From positions 1 through 10,836 of the forward strand of contig CAZKFR010000096.1 in the NCBI GenBank assembly GCA_964552015.1: a stretch of DNA of 10,836 bases, read 5' to 3'. The notes beneath the pieces are model-generated. The model did no database searches and was not told where the DNA came from. It was given only the letters and a program-made list of their open reading frames with translations. The stretch is from Rhodocaloribacter sp964552015 (GTDB taxonomy: Bacteria; Bacteroidota; Rhodothermia; Rhodothermales; ISCAR-4553). Positions 1-5,843 of this stretch are shown here, piece by piece. Both the position numbers and the translations under genes were made by a program. Position 1 is the stretch's first letter; every line of letters begins with the position of its first letter.

Positions 1-202
1 CCAGCGTTTCGGCCAGCAGGGTGCTGCGCTCCTCGAAGGCCTGCTCCACCTGGCGGTAGCTGTACCGGGCGAAGAAGAAAAAGACCAGGAAGGAAATCAC
101 GGCAAGGCCGCCGAGCTGGATCAGAAAGCGCTGGCCGAGATTCATGTTCGTCAGGGCGAACCAGCGGGCAAGCGCGTTGTGGTCCTTGTTGTTAGCTGAC
201 AT
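1..202 (-). CDS. N-terminus of a membrane-anchored sensor or chemoreceptor (partial)
   Basis: An open frame starts at ATG 202 and runs off the left edge, giving 67 residues. Residues 1-26 are a polar/basic cytoplasmic segment, residues 27-45 a strong transmembrane helix ending in four phenylalanines, and residues 46-67 begin an amphipathic helix rich in Glu, Gln and Arg. This layout (short cytoplasmic start, one TM helix, helical extracytoplasmic segment) is typical of chemoreceptors, sensor kinases and other HAMP/Cache-type proteins, but no signalling domain is visible, so the class is unknown. It lies 31 nt downstream of the exported binding-protein gene and is probably co-transcribed with it. 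The start is uncertain: a GGAG stands only 2 nt before ATG 202, which is too close, and the in-frame ATG at Met20 has no obvious Shine-Dalgarno. A receptor role is inferred from context. Confidence 0.6.
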   Translation of the reverse strand, partial: MSANNKDHNALARWFALTNMNLGQRFLIQLGGLAVISFLVFFFFARYSYRQVEQAFEERSTLLAETL

Positions 203-233
203 GGCTCCAGGGGTTTGGCAGGGGAACGAAGGC

Positions 234-794
234 TCAGTTCAGGGCCAGGTACTGGGTGCGTTCCAGGTACTTTTCGGGGATGGTCAGGGACATGGCCTCG
301 GCGGCGGCTTTGTTGACCAGCAGGGAGATGCCGCCGTCGTCTTTGATAACGGCCACGCTGGCCCCTTCATTCACCCAGGCCTCGGAAGGCGCAAAGACGG
401 GCAACCCGGCCGAGGTCGCATTCTTGATGATGAAGCTGCGCGTGACTCCGTTGTCCATCACGCCCGTGCTTTCCAGAATCCAGATGGCCTGTACCTGGTG
501 TTCGCGCGCCAGCGTGCGGAACTGCGGGGCGACATCCTTCAGGTCGGCGACTTCGGCCAGGAAGACCTTGATGCCGGTCGAGGCCGAGGCACGCTGCACC
601 TGGGGCATCAGCGCTCCCGTGTCGGTGACGTTCTTATCCCAGATCAACCCGATGCGCTCGAGGCCCGGCTTGAGTTCCTTGATGACGAACAGCTGCTGGA
701 TGGGTGTGGGCCCTTCTTCGAGGGGTTCGGGCACAGCCGCGCCCGCAACGAACAGGATCAGCAACGTGGTTGCGAATCGGAAAGGCATCCGCAT
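234..794 (-). CDS. short periplasmic ABC-type substrate-binding protein
   Basis: 186 aa. Residues 1-20 look like a signal peptide: Arg at 2 and 6, then a hydrophobic stretch TTLLILFVAGAA, so the product is probably exported to the periplasm. The mature part (from about residue 35) has LKPGLERIGLIWDKN, an alternating alpha/beta pattern, AIWILESTGVMDN and AGLPVFAPSEAWVNEGASVA. These resemble the periplasmic-binding fold of ABC_sub_bind (COG2984-like) proteins, mainly their second half. Such proteins are normally about 300 aa, so this is a short form. The ATG at 794 is chosen because GGAG lies 6 nt upstream (801-804); a longer in-frame extension to 1016 would lose the signal peptide position and has no domain support. 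No permease or ATPase gene is adjacent; the next gene encodes a membrane-anchored protein. A sensory binding protein is therefore more likely than a transport component. The ligand is unknown. Confidence 0.7.
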   Translation of the reverse strand: MRMPFRFATTLLILFVAGAAVPEPLEEGPTPIQQLFVIKELKPGLERIGLIWDKNVTDTGALMPQVQRASASTGIKVFLAEVADLKDVAPQFRTLAREHQVQAIWILESTGVMDNGVTRSFIIKNATSAGLPVFAPSEAWVNEGASVAVIKDDGGISLLVNKAAAEAMSLTIPEKYLERTQYLALN

Positions 795-875
795 GTCTTT
801 CTCCGGTCTGATTGGGGACAGGTTCGTGGATGGTTGTAGGCCCTGTAGAGCAGGTAAGGGGAAAGGGCACGGGAG

Positions 876-902
876 GCATCGTCCGTTTTCAGAAAACCTT
901 AA
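876..902 (-). promoter_or_regulatory. candidate sigma-28 (FliA) promoter for the binding-protein gene
   Basis: On the minus strand TTAAGGTT (902-895) is followed by exactly 11 nt and then GACGATGC (883-876). The enterobacterial FliA consensus is TAAAGTTT-N11-GCCGATAA; the -35 part matches at 6 of 8 positions and the -10 part at 5 of 8, keeping the CGAT core. It lies about 80 nt upstream of ATG 794 and after the cheB stop, so it would drive the binding-protein gene and the membrane sensor. The spacer is shared with a 13-nt palindrome. The match is moderate and no other sigma class was tested. Confidence 0.4.
885..897. repeat. 13-nt palindrome in the promoter spacer
   Basis: GTTTTCAGAAAAC is a perfect inverted repeat of GTTTTC and GAAAAC around one central base. 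It is AT-rich in an otherwise GC-rich interval and sits between the candidate -35 and -10 elements upstream of the binding-protein gene. A short symmetric site in that position could be an operator, but it could also be chance. No second copy was noticed by eye. Confidence 0.35.
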
Positions 903-987
903 GAGGCCACGCAGAGGCCCAACCGTTTTTTCGGGTTGCCGGAGCGTCAGGGTGCCGACGGTGGGGTGGGCGGTGGGGCCTGCCGCC

Positions 988-2076
988 TCAGGAGGTGGCC
1001 GCGGACGAGGGGGCAAGGGGCGGGCGGGGCGAGGGGTCCGCGCCTGTGAGGGCGCGGGTCAGGAGAGGCGCCAGGCCGTCGAGCGGGACCACGGCATGGG
1101 CCAGTCCGGCCTCGACGATGGCGCGAGGCATGCCGTAGACGACGCACGACGCCTCGTCCTGGGCCACCACCTGGCCGCCCAGGGCCCGGATGCGTCGGGC
1201 GCCTTCGAGGCCATCGTGCCCCATGCCGGTCATCACGACGGCCAGCACACGGCCCCGGCAGACCTCGGCCGCCGACGTGAACATCACGTCGACCGAAGGG
1301 CGGTGGAGCGTGGCCGGCGTCTCGGGGGTGGCGGCCACGAGGCGGCTACCCTGCTCGCGGAAGGTGAGGTGTCGCCCGCCGGCCGCAATGATGACCCGGC
1401 CGGGGTGTACGTCCATCCCTTCTTCCGCCTCGACGACCTCGAGCGGGCTCATCTGGTCGAGTCGCTGCGCCAGCGAGCGGGTGAAGTGGGGCGGCATGTG
1501 CTGTACCACGACGACCGGGACGGGCAGGTCGGCTGGAAGCAGCGGAATCACACGTTGCAGCGCGGCCGGGCCGCCCGTCGAGATGCCGATGGCCAGCAGG
1601 CGGGCACGCCGGAAAAGCAGCGCGGGGACGGCATCCGACGGCTGCGGGGCGCGGGGGGGGGCAGGCACCGGTCGCCGTCGCCGTGTGCCCGCGACGGCCT
1701 TCACCTTGGCAATCAGGTCGGCCTTGATCTGGGCGATCTCCAGCGAGACGAACGACAGCTGCTTGGGGATGAAGTCCACCGCCCCGGCATCGAGCGCCTC
1801 GAGGGTGGCCTGTGCCCCCTCGCGCGTCAGCGAACTGATCATGATGACCGGACACGGGGCTTCCTTCATGATCTGCTTCAGCGCCGTGAGCCCGTCCATG
1901 CGTGGCATCTCGACGTCGAGGGTGACCACGTCGGGCCGCAATGCACGCACCTTCTCGATGGCCTCGAGACCGTCCCGGGCGGTGTCGACGACCTGGATCT
2001 GGTCGTCTTCCTCGAGCATCATCGAGAGTGCCTTCCGCATGAAGGCCGAGTCGTCAACGACGAGGACGCGGATCAT
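988..2076 (-). CDS. cheB: CheB protein-glutamate methylesterase/deamidase
   Basis: 362 aa, close to the usual CheB length. It removes methyl groups from, and deamidates, glutamyl sites of chemoreceptors, giving adaptation together with CheR. Residues 1-125 are a receiver domain: Asp8/Asp9 acidic pair (LVVDDSAFMRK), phosphoacceptor Asp54 in TLDVEMPRMDG, and Lys105 in DFIPK. A Pro/Arg-rich linker covers about 130-158. The esterase domain follows, with the full catalytic triad: Ser166 in GISTGGP, His193 in VVQHMPPHFTR and Asp288 in MTGMGHDG. The last ~18 residues are a Pro/Ser/Ala tail. The start is supported by GGAG 6 nt upstream (2083-2086). It follows cheA by 22 nt and is the last gene of the che operon; phosphorylation by CheA presumably activates it. 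Identification is firm. Confidence 0.97.
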   Translation of the reverse strand: MIRVLVVDDSAFMRKALSMMLEEDDQIQVVDTARDGLEAIEKVRALRPDVVTLDVEMPRMDGLTALKQIMKEAPCPVIMISSLTREGAQATLEALDAGAVDFIPKQLSFVSLEIAQIKADLIAKVKAVAGTRRRRPVPAPPRAPQPSDAVPALLFRRARLLAIGISTGGPAALQRVIPLLPADLPVPVVVVQHMPPHFTRSLAQRLDQMSPLEVVEAEEGMDVHPGRVIIAAGGRHLTFREQGSRLVAATPETPATLHRPSVDVMFTSAAEVCRGRVLAVVMTGMGHDGLEGARRIRALGGQVVAQDEASCVVYGMPRAIVEAGLAHAVVPLDGLAPLLTRALTGADPSPRPPLAPSSAATS

Positions 2077-2098
2077 GGCATGCTCCGGGGGTTCGGGT

Positions 2099-3301
2099 TC
2101 AGGCGGCTTCCTTCTGTTCCGGCAGGTCGCGCCGGCGTTCGTTCTCCATCCGGATGATCTCGGCCACGTCGAGAATCATGATCACCCGGCCGTCCCCGAG
2201 AATCGTCGAGCCGGCGATGCCCCGGGTCTTTTTGAGGAAGTTGCCCAGGGGTTTGATCACGATCTCTTTCTGCCCGAGCAGGCCGTCGACGATGAAGCCG
2301 AGCCTGTGGTGGGCGATGCCCACGATGACGGCGTAGCCGTGATCGGGGTCGCTGTGCGCCCCTTCCACACCGAGCGTCTCGCCGATGCGGACCAGCGGCA
2401 GGACCTGCTCGCGGAGGCGGATGACCTCACGCCCGCGGATCGTCTGAATGTCGCCGCGTTTGAGGCCGACGACCTCGATGACGGAGTGCAGCGGGATGGC
2501 GAACGTCTCCTCGTGCAGGCGCACCAGCAGGCTCTGGATGATGGCCAGCGTGAGCGGCAGCTTGAGCGTGAAACGTGTCCCCTGACCCAGCTTCGAGTCG
2601 ATCTGGATGGTCCCGTTGAGGCGGGTGATGTTGGTCTTGACGACATCCATGCCGACGCCCCGGCCGGAGACCTGGCTCACCTTCTGCGCCGTGCTGAAGC
2701 CCGGGGCGAAGATGAGTTCGTAGGCGTTCTGGTCCTTCATGTCCGCCGCCTCCTTTTCCGAGATGATCCCCTTCTCGATGGCGTGTTGCTTGATCTTCTC
2801 GGGGTCGATCCCGGCGCCGTCGTCCTCGACGCGGATGACGATGTGGTTGCCTTCGTGGGCGGCGGTCAGGCGGATCGTGCCGCGGGCCGGCTTGCCTTTG
2901 GCTTTCCGCTCCTCGGGCATCTCGATGCCGTGGTCGGAGGCGTTGCGGATCAGGTGGACGAGCGGGTCGCTGATTTCTTCGATGAGCGACTTGTCCACCT
3001 CGGTCTCCTGTCCTTCGATGACCAGGTCGATCTCTTTGTTGAACTCACGGGCCAGGTCGCGCACCACGCGGGGGAATTTGTTGAACACGCGCCCGATCTG
3101 CACCATGCGGGTGTGCATGACGGCCGCCTGCAGTTCCGTCGTGATGAAATCGACCTGGGTGCTCGTTTCGAGCAGTTCACGCAGCAGTTCCTGCCGGTCC
3201 TCGCTGTCGTTCAGGTCCGAGACCAGCTGCAGGAGCCGGTTTCGGCCGAGCACGAGTTCGCCGACGAGGTCCATCAAGTTGTCGAGGCGTCGGACCTCTA
3301 C
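2099..3301 (-). CDS. cheA: CheA chemotaxis histidine kinase, C-terminal part (5' end lost in gap)
   Basis: 400 codons are visible, open on the left side of the N gap. CheA autophosphorylates in response to receptors and passes phosphate to CheY and CheB. The visible part opens with VEVRRLDNLMDLVGELVLG, the usual first turn of the P3 dimerisation domain (about 1-75). The P4 ATPase domain follows, with N-box HLIRNASDHGIE (116-127), G1 DDGAGID (160-166), G2 GRGVGMDVV (213-221) and a GQGTRFTLKLPLTLAI segment. The P5 CheW-like domain runs from about 257 to the end (IPLHSVIEVV, GREVIRLREQVLPLVRIGE). The P1 domain with the phosphorylated His and the P2 CheY-binding domain should lie in the missing sequence. 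TTG at 3277 and the ATG next to it lie inside P3 and are not real starts. cheB follows 22 nt downstream. Identification is firm; completeness cannot be judged. Confidence 0.97.
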   Translation of the reverse strand, partial: VEVRRLDNLMDLVGELVLGRNRLLQLVSDLNDSEDRQELLRELLETSTQVDFITTELQAAVMHTRMVQIGRVFNKFPRVVRDLAREFNKEIDLVIEGQETEVDKSLIEEISDPLVHLIRNASDHGIEMPEERKAKGKPARGTIRLTAAHEGNHIVIRVEDDGAGIDPEKIKQHAIEKGIISEKEAADMKDQNAYELIFAPGFSTAQKVSQVSGRGVGMDVVKTNITRLNGTIQIDSKLGQGTRFTLKLPLTLAIIQSLLVRLHEETFAIPLHSVIEVVGLKRGDIQTIRGREVIRLREQVLPLVRIGETLGVEGAHSDPDHGYAVIVGIAHHRLGFIVDGLLGQKEIVIKPLGNFLKKTRGIAGSTILGDGRVIMILDVAEIIRMENERRRDLPEQKEAA

Positions 3302-3401
3302 NNNNNNNNNNNNNNNNNNNNNNNNNNNNNNNNNNNNNNNNNNNNNNNNNNNNNNNNNNNNNNNNNNNNNNNNNNNNNNNNNNNNNNNNNNNNNNNNNNN
3401 N
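3302..3401. other. assembly gap (100 N)
   Basis: Exactly 100 N, the conventional placeholder for a scaffold gap of unknown length. cheZ enters on the right within its C-terminal CheY-binding peptide, and cheA leaves on the left at the start of P3. A normal CheA needs roughly 250-350 residues before P3, so the real gap is probably near 1 kb. Any open frame that reads through the N is an artefact. Confidence 0.97.
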
Positions 3402-4185
3402 TGTCGATTTCGTCCTGGGAGGCCGGACTCTGGTCCGGTGCGTCTTGGCTGGTCAGGGTAGCAATGACCTCGTCGGCCAGCTCCTGTTTTTTGCCGGAAC
3501 GGTCGTAGGACGCATTCCCATCGAAGGTGGTGCGCTCGGGCATGGAAAGGTCCAGGAAGTCTTCGAGCGTACCCGAGCCCAGGCGACCCTCGAACTTGGC
3601 CAGCTGGCCGCGAACCTGTTCGATCAGGTGGCTGACCGAAGCGATCTGTTGCGAGGTGATGTCCTGCACCTGCAGGGCCATCATGATCCGGCTCATGTTC
3701 TTGTGGATCTCCGCGAGCGTTTCCAGCTTTTCGGCCTGGAGCTCCTCCAGGGTGCGCCGAAGGATTTTCTTTTCCTCCACCCAGGCCGTGACCTCGTGAA
3801 GCAAAGGAGATTCATGCAGGTTTTCACGGAGCTTGGCCAGGAGCCCGTCGTCGATGGCATCGAGGTGGGCCAGTTTGTCCCGGACGGCCTCGATGTGTCG
3901 TTTGATCTGTTCGACCTTGGCATCGGTCTCGTCGACGAGGTCCATGATCTCCGTGGTGGCCATCTCGGTGGCCTGGTTCACGCTGGCCAGGCGCGACGTA
4001 GCCGTGGGCATGACCTTGTTGGTGCTGACCCGGATGGAGCTGTCGACTTCGTCCAGCACGGGGACGACCTCGCGCAGGAAGCTCAGGACCTCTTCGACGA
4101 AAGGCATGGCCCGCTGGCCGAGTACGAAGACGGCCCGCAGTTCGTCGAGGCGCTGGAGGATATCATGGAGGGGGAGCGAACCCAT
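3402..4185 (-). CDS. cheZ: CheZ-family CheY-P phosphatase (last codons lost in gap)
   Basis: 261 complete codons are visible before the gap. CheZ forms a long four-helix bundle and speeds dephosphorylation of CheY-P. The sequence is almost wholly helical and charged. The segment MPTATSRLASVNQATEMAT (59-77) matches the region of E. coli CheZ around IPDARDRLNYVVQMT. The catalytic helix carries LQVQDITSQQI (171-181), matching the family motif QDLTGQ: Asp175 and Gln179 correspond to E. coli Asp143 and Gln147. After a linker rich in Ser, Gln and Asp, the visible end is PASQDEID, matching the start of the E. coli C-terminal CheY-binding peptide (ASQDQVDDLL). So only about ten residues are probably missing. 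It starts 12 nt after the E. coli-like cheY; the Shine-Dalgarno is weak (GAG). At over 260 aa it is longer than the 214-aa E. coli protein. Confidence 0.88.
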
Positions 4186-4197
4186 GGTCTCAAAGGG

Positions 4198-4566
4198 TTA
4201 GGCGGTTTTCAGAATCAGTTCGATCTTATCACGCAGGACTTCCGGGGTGAAGGGTTTGACGATGTAATTGTTGACGCGCGCGTGCATGGCCGCCACGACG
4301 TCTTCCTTCATCCCACGGGTCGTTACCATCAGGATGGGCAGATGCCCGAGCTGGGGATGGCTCCGGATGGCCTTCGTCAACTCCAGCCCGTTCATGTTGG
4401 GCATATTCCAGTCGGTGATGACGAAGTCGAAGCTATCTGCCTGGAGTTTTTCCAGGGCCTGTGCGCCGTCGGCGGCTTCGACATAGTCGGAATAGCCGAT
4501 CTCTTTGAGCGCGTTGCAAACGATGCGCCGCATGGTCAGCGAATCATCTACCACGAGGAACTTCAT
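4198..4566 (-). CDS. cheY: CheY response regulator, close to the flagellar-motor type
   Basis: 122 aa, a single receiver domain with no output domain. The sequence is strikingly like E. coli CheY: MKFLVVDDSLTMRRIV at the N-terminus, ITDWNMPNMNGLEL around the phosphoacceptor, LPILMVTTR and NNYIVKPFTPE. Key residues are Asp7/Asp8 (Mg2+ binding), Asp52 (phosphorylated), Thr82, Tyr101 (the switch tyrosine, E. coli Tyr106) and Lys104. It is therefore the best candidate for the regulator that binds the motor switch (FliM) and is the substrate of the CheZ encoded next, 12 nt downstream. Translation has a perfect Shine-Dalgarno overlapping the stop of the preceding cheY, which suggests strong, coupled expression. 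The switch-binding role is inferred from similarity and position. Confidence 0.95.
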   Translation of the reverse strand: MKFLVVDDSLTMRRIVCNALKEIGYSDYVEAADGAQALEKLQADSFDFVITDWNMPNMNGLELTKAIRSHPQLGHLPILMVTTRGMKEDVVAAMHARVNNYIVKPFTPEVLRDKIELILKTA

Positions 4567-4570
4567 GGGG

Positions 4571-4581
4571 TACCTCCTTCA
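4571..4581 (-). promoter_or_regulatory. strong Shine-Dalgarno overlapping the upstream stop
   Basis: On the minus strand the stop of the first cheY runs straight into the ribosome binding site as TGAAGGAGGTA, with ATG 4566 following 4 nt later. AAGGAGGT is a full anti-16S match, the best in the window; most other genes here have weak sites. It implies high translation of the second cheY and possible coupling to the first. Confidence 0.8.
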
Positions 4582-4941
4582 GATGTATTTGGCGACTTCG
4601 TACTGGATGCGTTTCTGGTCGAACGGCTTGACGAGGTAGGCGTTGGCCCCGAGTTCGAAGCCCTGCCGCTGTTCTTCCTGGCTCGAGAGCGAGGAGAGGA
4701 TGATGATGGGCAGTTCGGCGTACTCGGTATCCTCACGGAGCGCTCTGACCAGGCCGAAGCCGTCCAGTTTGGGCATGTTGAGGTCGGTGATGACCAGGTC
4801 CACATGGGACCGGGCCAGTTTCTCGAGGGCCTCCATACCGTCCTGCGCCGTCACGACGTTCAGGCCCCGGGCCCGCAGGGCGAACATCACAAACTTGCGG
4901 ATGGCGCTGGAGTCGTCTACGACCATGACCGTCTTGGACAT
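4579..4941 (-). CDS. single-domain CheY-like response regulator
   Basis: 120 aa, one receiver domain. Residues: Asp9/Asp10 in VMVVDDSSAIRKFV, phosphoacceptor Asp53 in VITDLNMPKLDGFGL, Ser83 in IIILSSL, and Lys105 in YLVKPFDQ. All active-site positions are kept, so it should be phosphorylated by CheA. It is less like E. coli CheY than its downstream neighbour: DLNMPKLDG replaces DWNMPNMNG, and Leu103 follows Tyr102. It may serve as a phosphate sink or feed another target. ATG 4941 is chosen, not the in-frame ATG 24 nt upstream, because GGGGTGA stands about 5 nt before it and the protein then begins directly with beta-strand 1. The cheR stop lies inside this site, 4 nt before the start, suggesting coupling. 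The family is certain; the specific role is not. Confidence 0.93.
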   Translation of the reverse strand: MSKTVMVVDDSSAIRKFVMFALRARGLNVVTAQDGMEALEKLARSHVDLVITDLNMPKLDGFGLVRALREDTEYAELPIIILSSLSSQEEQRQGFELGANAYLVKPFDQKRIQYEVAKYI

Positions 4942-4945
4942 CGTA

Positions 4946-5824
4946 TCACCCCTTTTTGTACGCAATCGTTTTGTCGAATCGAACGGGCTGGAAGGCCTGG
5001 GTGACCCCGTAGAGGGTCTCGGAGAACCCTACCAGCAGATAGCCCCCGGGATTGAGGCTGTTGTAGAGGGAGGCCACCACCTGTTGCTTGGACCGGTTGT
5101 CGAAGTAGATCAGCACGTTGGCACAGAGGATCAGGTCCACGTTGCGCATGGTGGCCATGGCCGCCCGGTCGGCCAGGTTCAGGTGCCGGAAAGTGACCAT
5201 GTTGCGGATTTCGGGCCGGAGCGTGTACCGATCCTGCCCGGCCTCGAAATAGCGGCTGAGCATGGGAGGCGGCACGTTGCGCACGGCGCGGGGGCCGTAG
5301 GAACCGGCCCGGGCCGTCTCCAGCACCTCGGTGTTGATGTCGGTGCCGATAATCTCGAACCGGACCGCGGGGTAGCGCGCCTGGAGGCGGTCTCGGATGA
5401 GCAGGGCCAGCGAATAGGGTTCGTCGCCGGTGGAGCAGGCGGCGCTCCAGAGGCGAACGGTGCCCCCGGCGCGTTGCTCGGCCAGTTCCGGCAAGATGTG
5501 ATGTTCGAGGATCTCGAACTGGGGCGGCGTCCGGAAGAAAAACGTTTCGTTGATCGTTACGGCGTTGATGAGCTCCGGGAGCTCGCGGGCGGCGCCGCCG
5601 TTGAGGAGCAGCTGGTAGTACTCCTGGTAGTCTTTCTTGCCGGTGGCGGCCAGTCGCCGGCTGACCCGGCTCTCGAGCAGGTATTTTTTGTTATCCTGGA
5701 AATAGATGCCGGTCTGTTCGTAGATGAACCGGCGAAACTGCTCGAAGAGCGGCTCCGACAGCTCGGAGCGTCCCGAAGCGGTCGGCTGGCGCGTCGGCAG
5801 GTTGAGTTGTGCAAGAAGGCTCAT
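4946..5824 (-). CDS. cheR: CheR chemoreceptor methyltransferase
   Basis: 292 aa, a normal CheR length (E. coli 286). It transfers methyl groups from S-adenosylmethionine to receptor glutamates. The N-terminal helical domain (about 24-95) has LFEQFRRFIYEQTGI and INETFFFR (91-98), the usual CheR substrate-side motif. The SAM-binding domain shows WSAACSTGDEPYSLA (126-140), GTDINTEVLETAR (160-172) and DLILCANVLIYF (230-241); the last is normally CRNVLIYF, so Arg is replaced by Ala. The end GGYLLVGFSETL is also typical. ATG 5824 is chosen although its Shine-Dalgarno is poor; the frame stays open upstream, but that part overlaps the HEAT gene and has no CheR character. It starts 19 nt after the HEAT gene stop and ends 4 nt before a cheY. 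Confidence 0.96.
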   Translation of the reverse strand: MSLLAQLNLPTRQPTASGRSELSEPLFEQFRRFIYEQTGIYFQDNKKYLLESRVSRRLAATGKKDYQEYYQLLLNGGAARELPELINAVTINETFFFRTPPQFEILEHHILPELAEQRAGGTVRLWSAACSTGDEPYSLALLIRDRLQARYPAVRFEIIGTDINTEVLETARAGSYGPRAVRNVPPPMLSRYFEAGQDRYTLRPEIRNMVTFRHLNLADRAAMATMRNVDLILCANVLIYFDNRSKQQVVASLYNSLNPGGYLLVGFSETLYGVTQAFQPVRFDKTIAYKKG

Positions 5825-5843
5825 CGGTAGGCGTGGCTCGAGG

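Noticed and set aside
905..938. Small inverted repeats after cheB (GGCC arms at 905-919 and CAACC/GGTTG at 920-938) as a terminator
   Set aside because: Stems are only 4-5 bp without a bulge, and no T-tract follows on the minus strand; too weak to call.
234..1016. A 260-aa version of the binding protein starting at 1016
   Set aside because: The extra 74 residues are Pro/Arg-rich, overlap the cheB 3' end, and push the signal peptide into the interior; ATG 794 has a proper GGAG.
3298..3301. A stop codon for cheZ on the left side of the gap
   Set aside because: The frame is joined through 100 placeholder N, and the bases at 3298-3301 are in the cheA coding frame; the cheZ stop must lie in missing sequence.
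144..5830. Very long open frames on the plus strand (for example 256-2157, 1190-3508, 3445-5004, 4643-5830)
   Set aside because: They lie antisense to well-recognised che genes, have no recognisable domains, and show biased Arg/Gly/Asp or Ser/Arg composition expected of opposite-strand frames in GC-rich coding DNA; one runs through the N gap.
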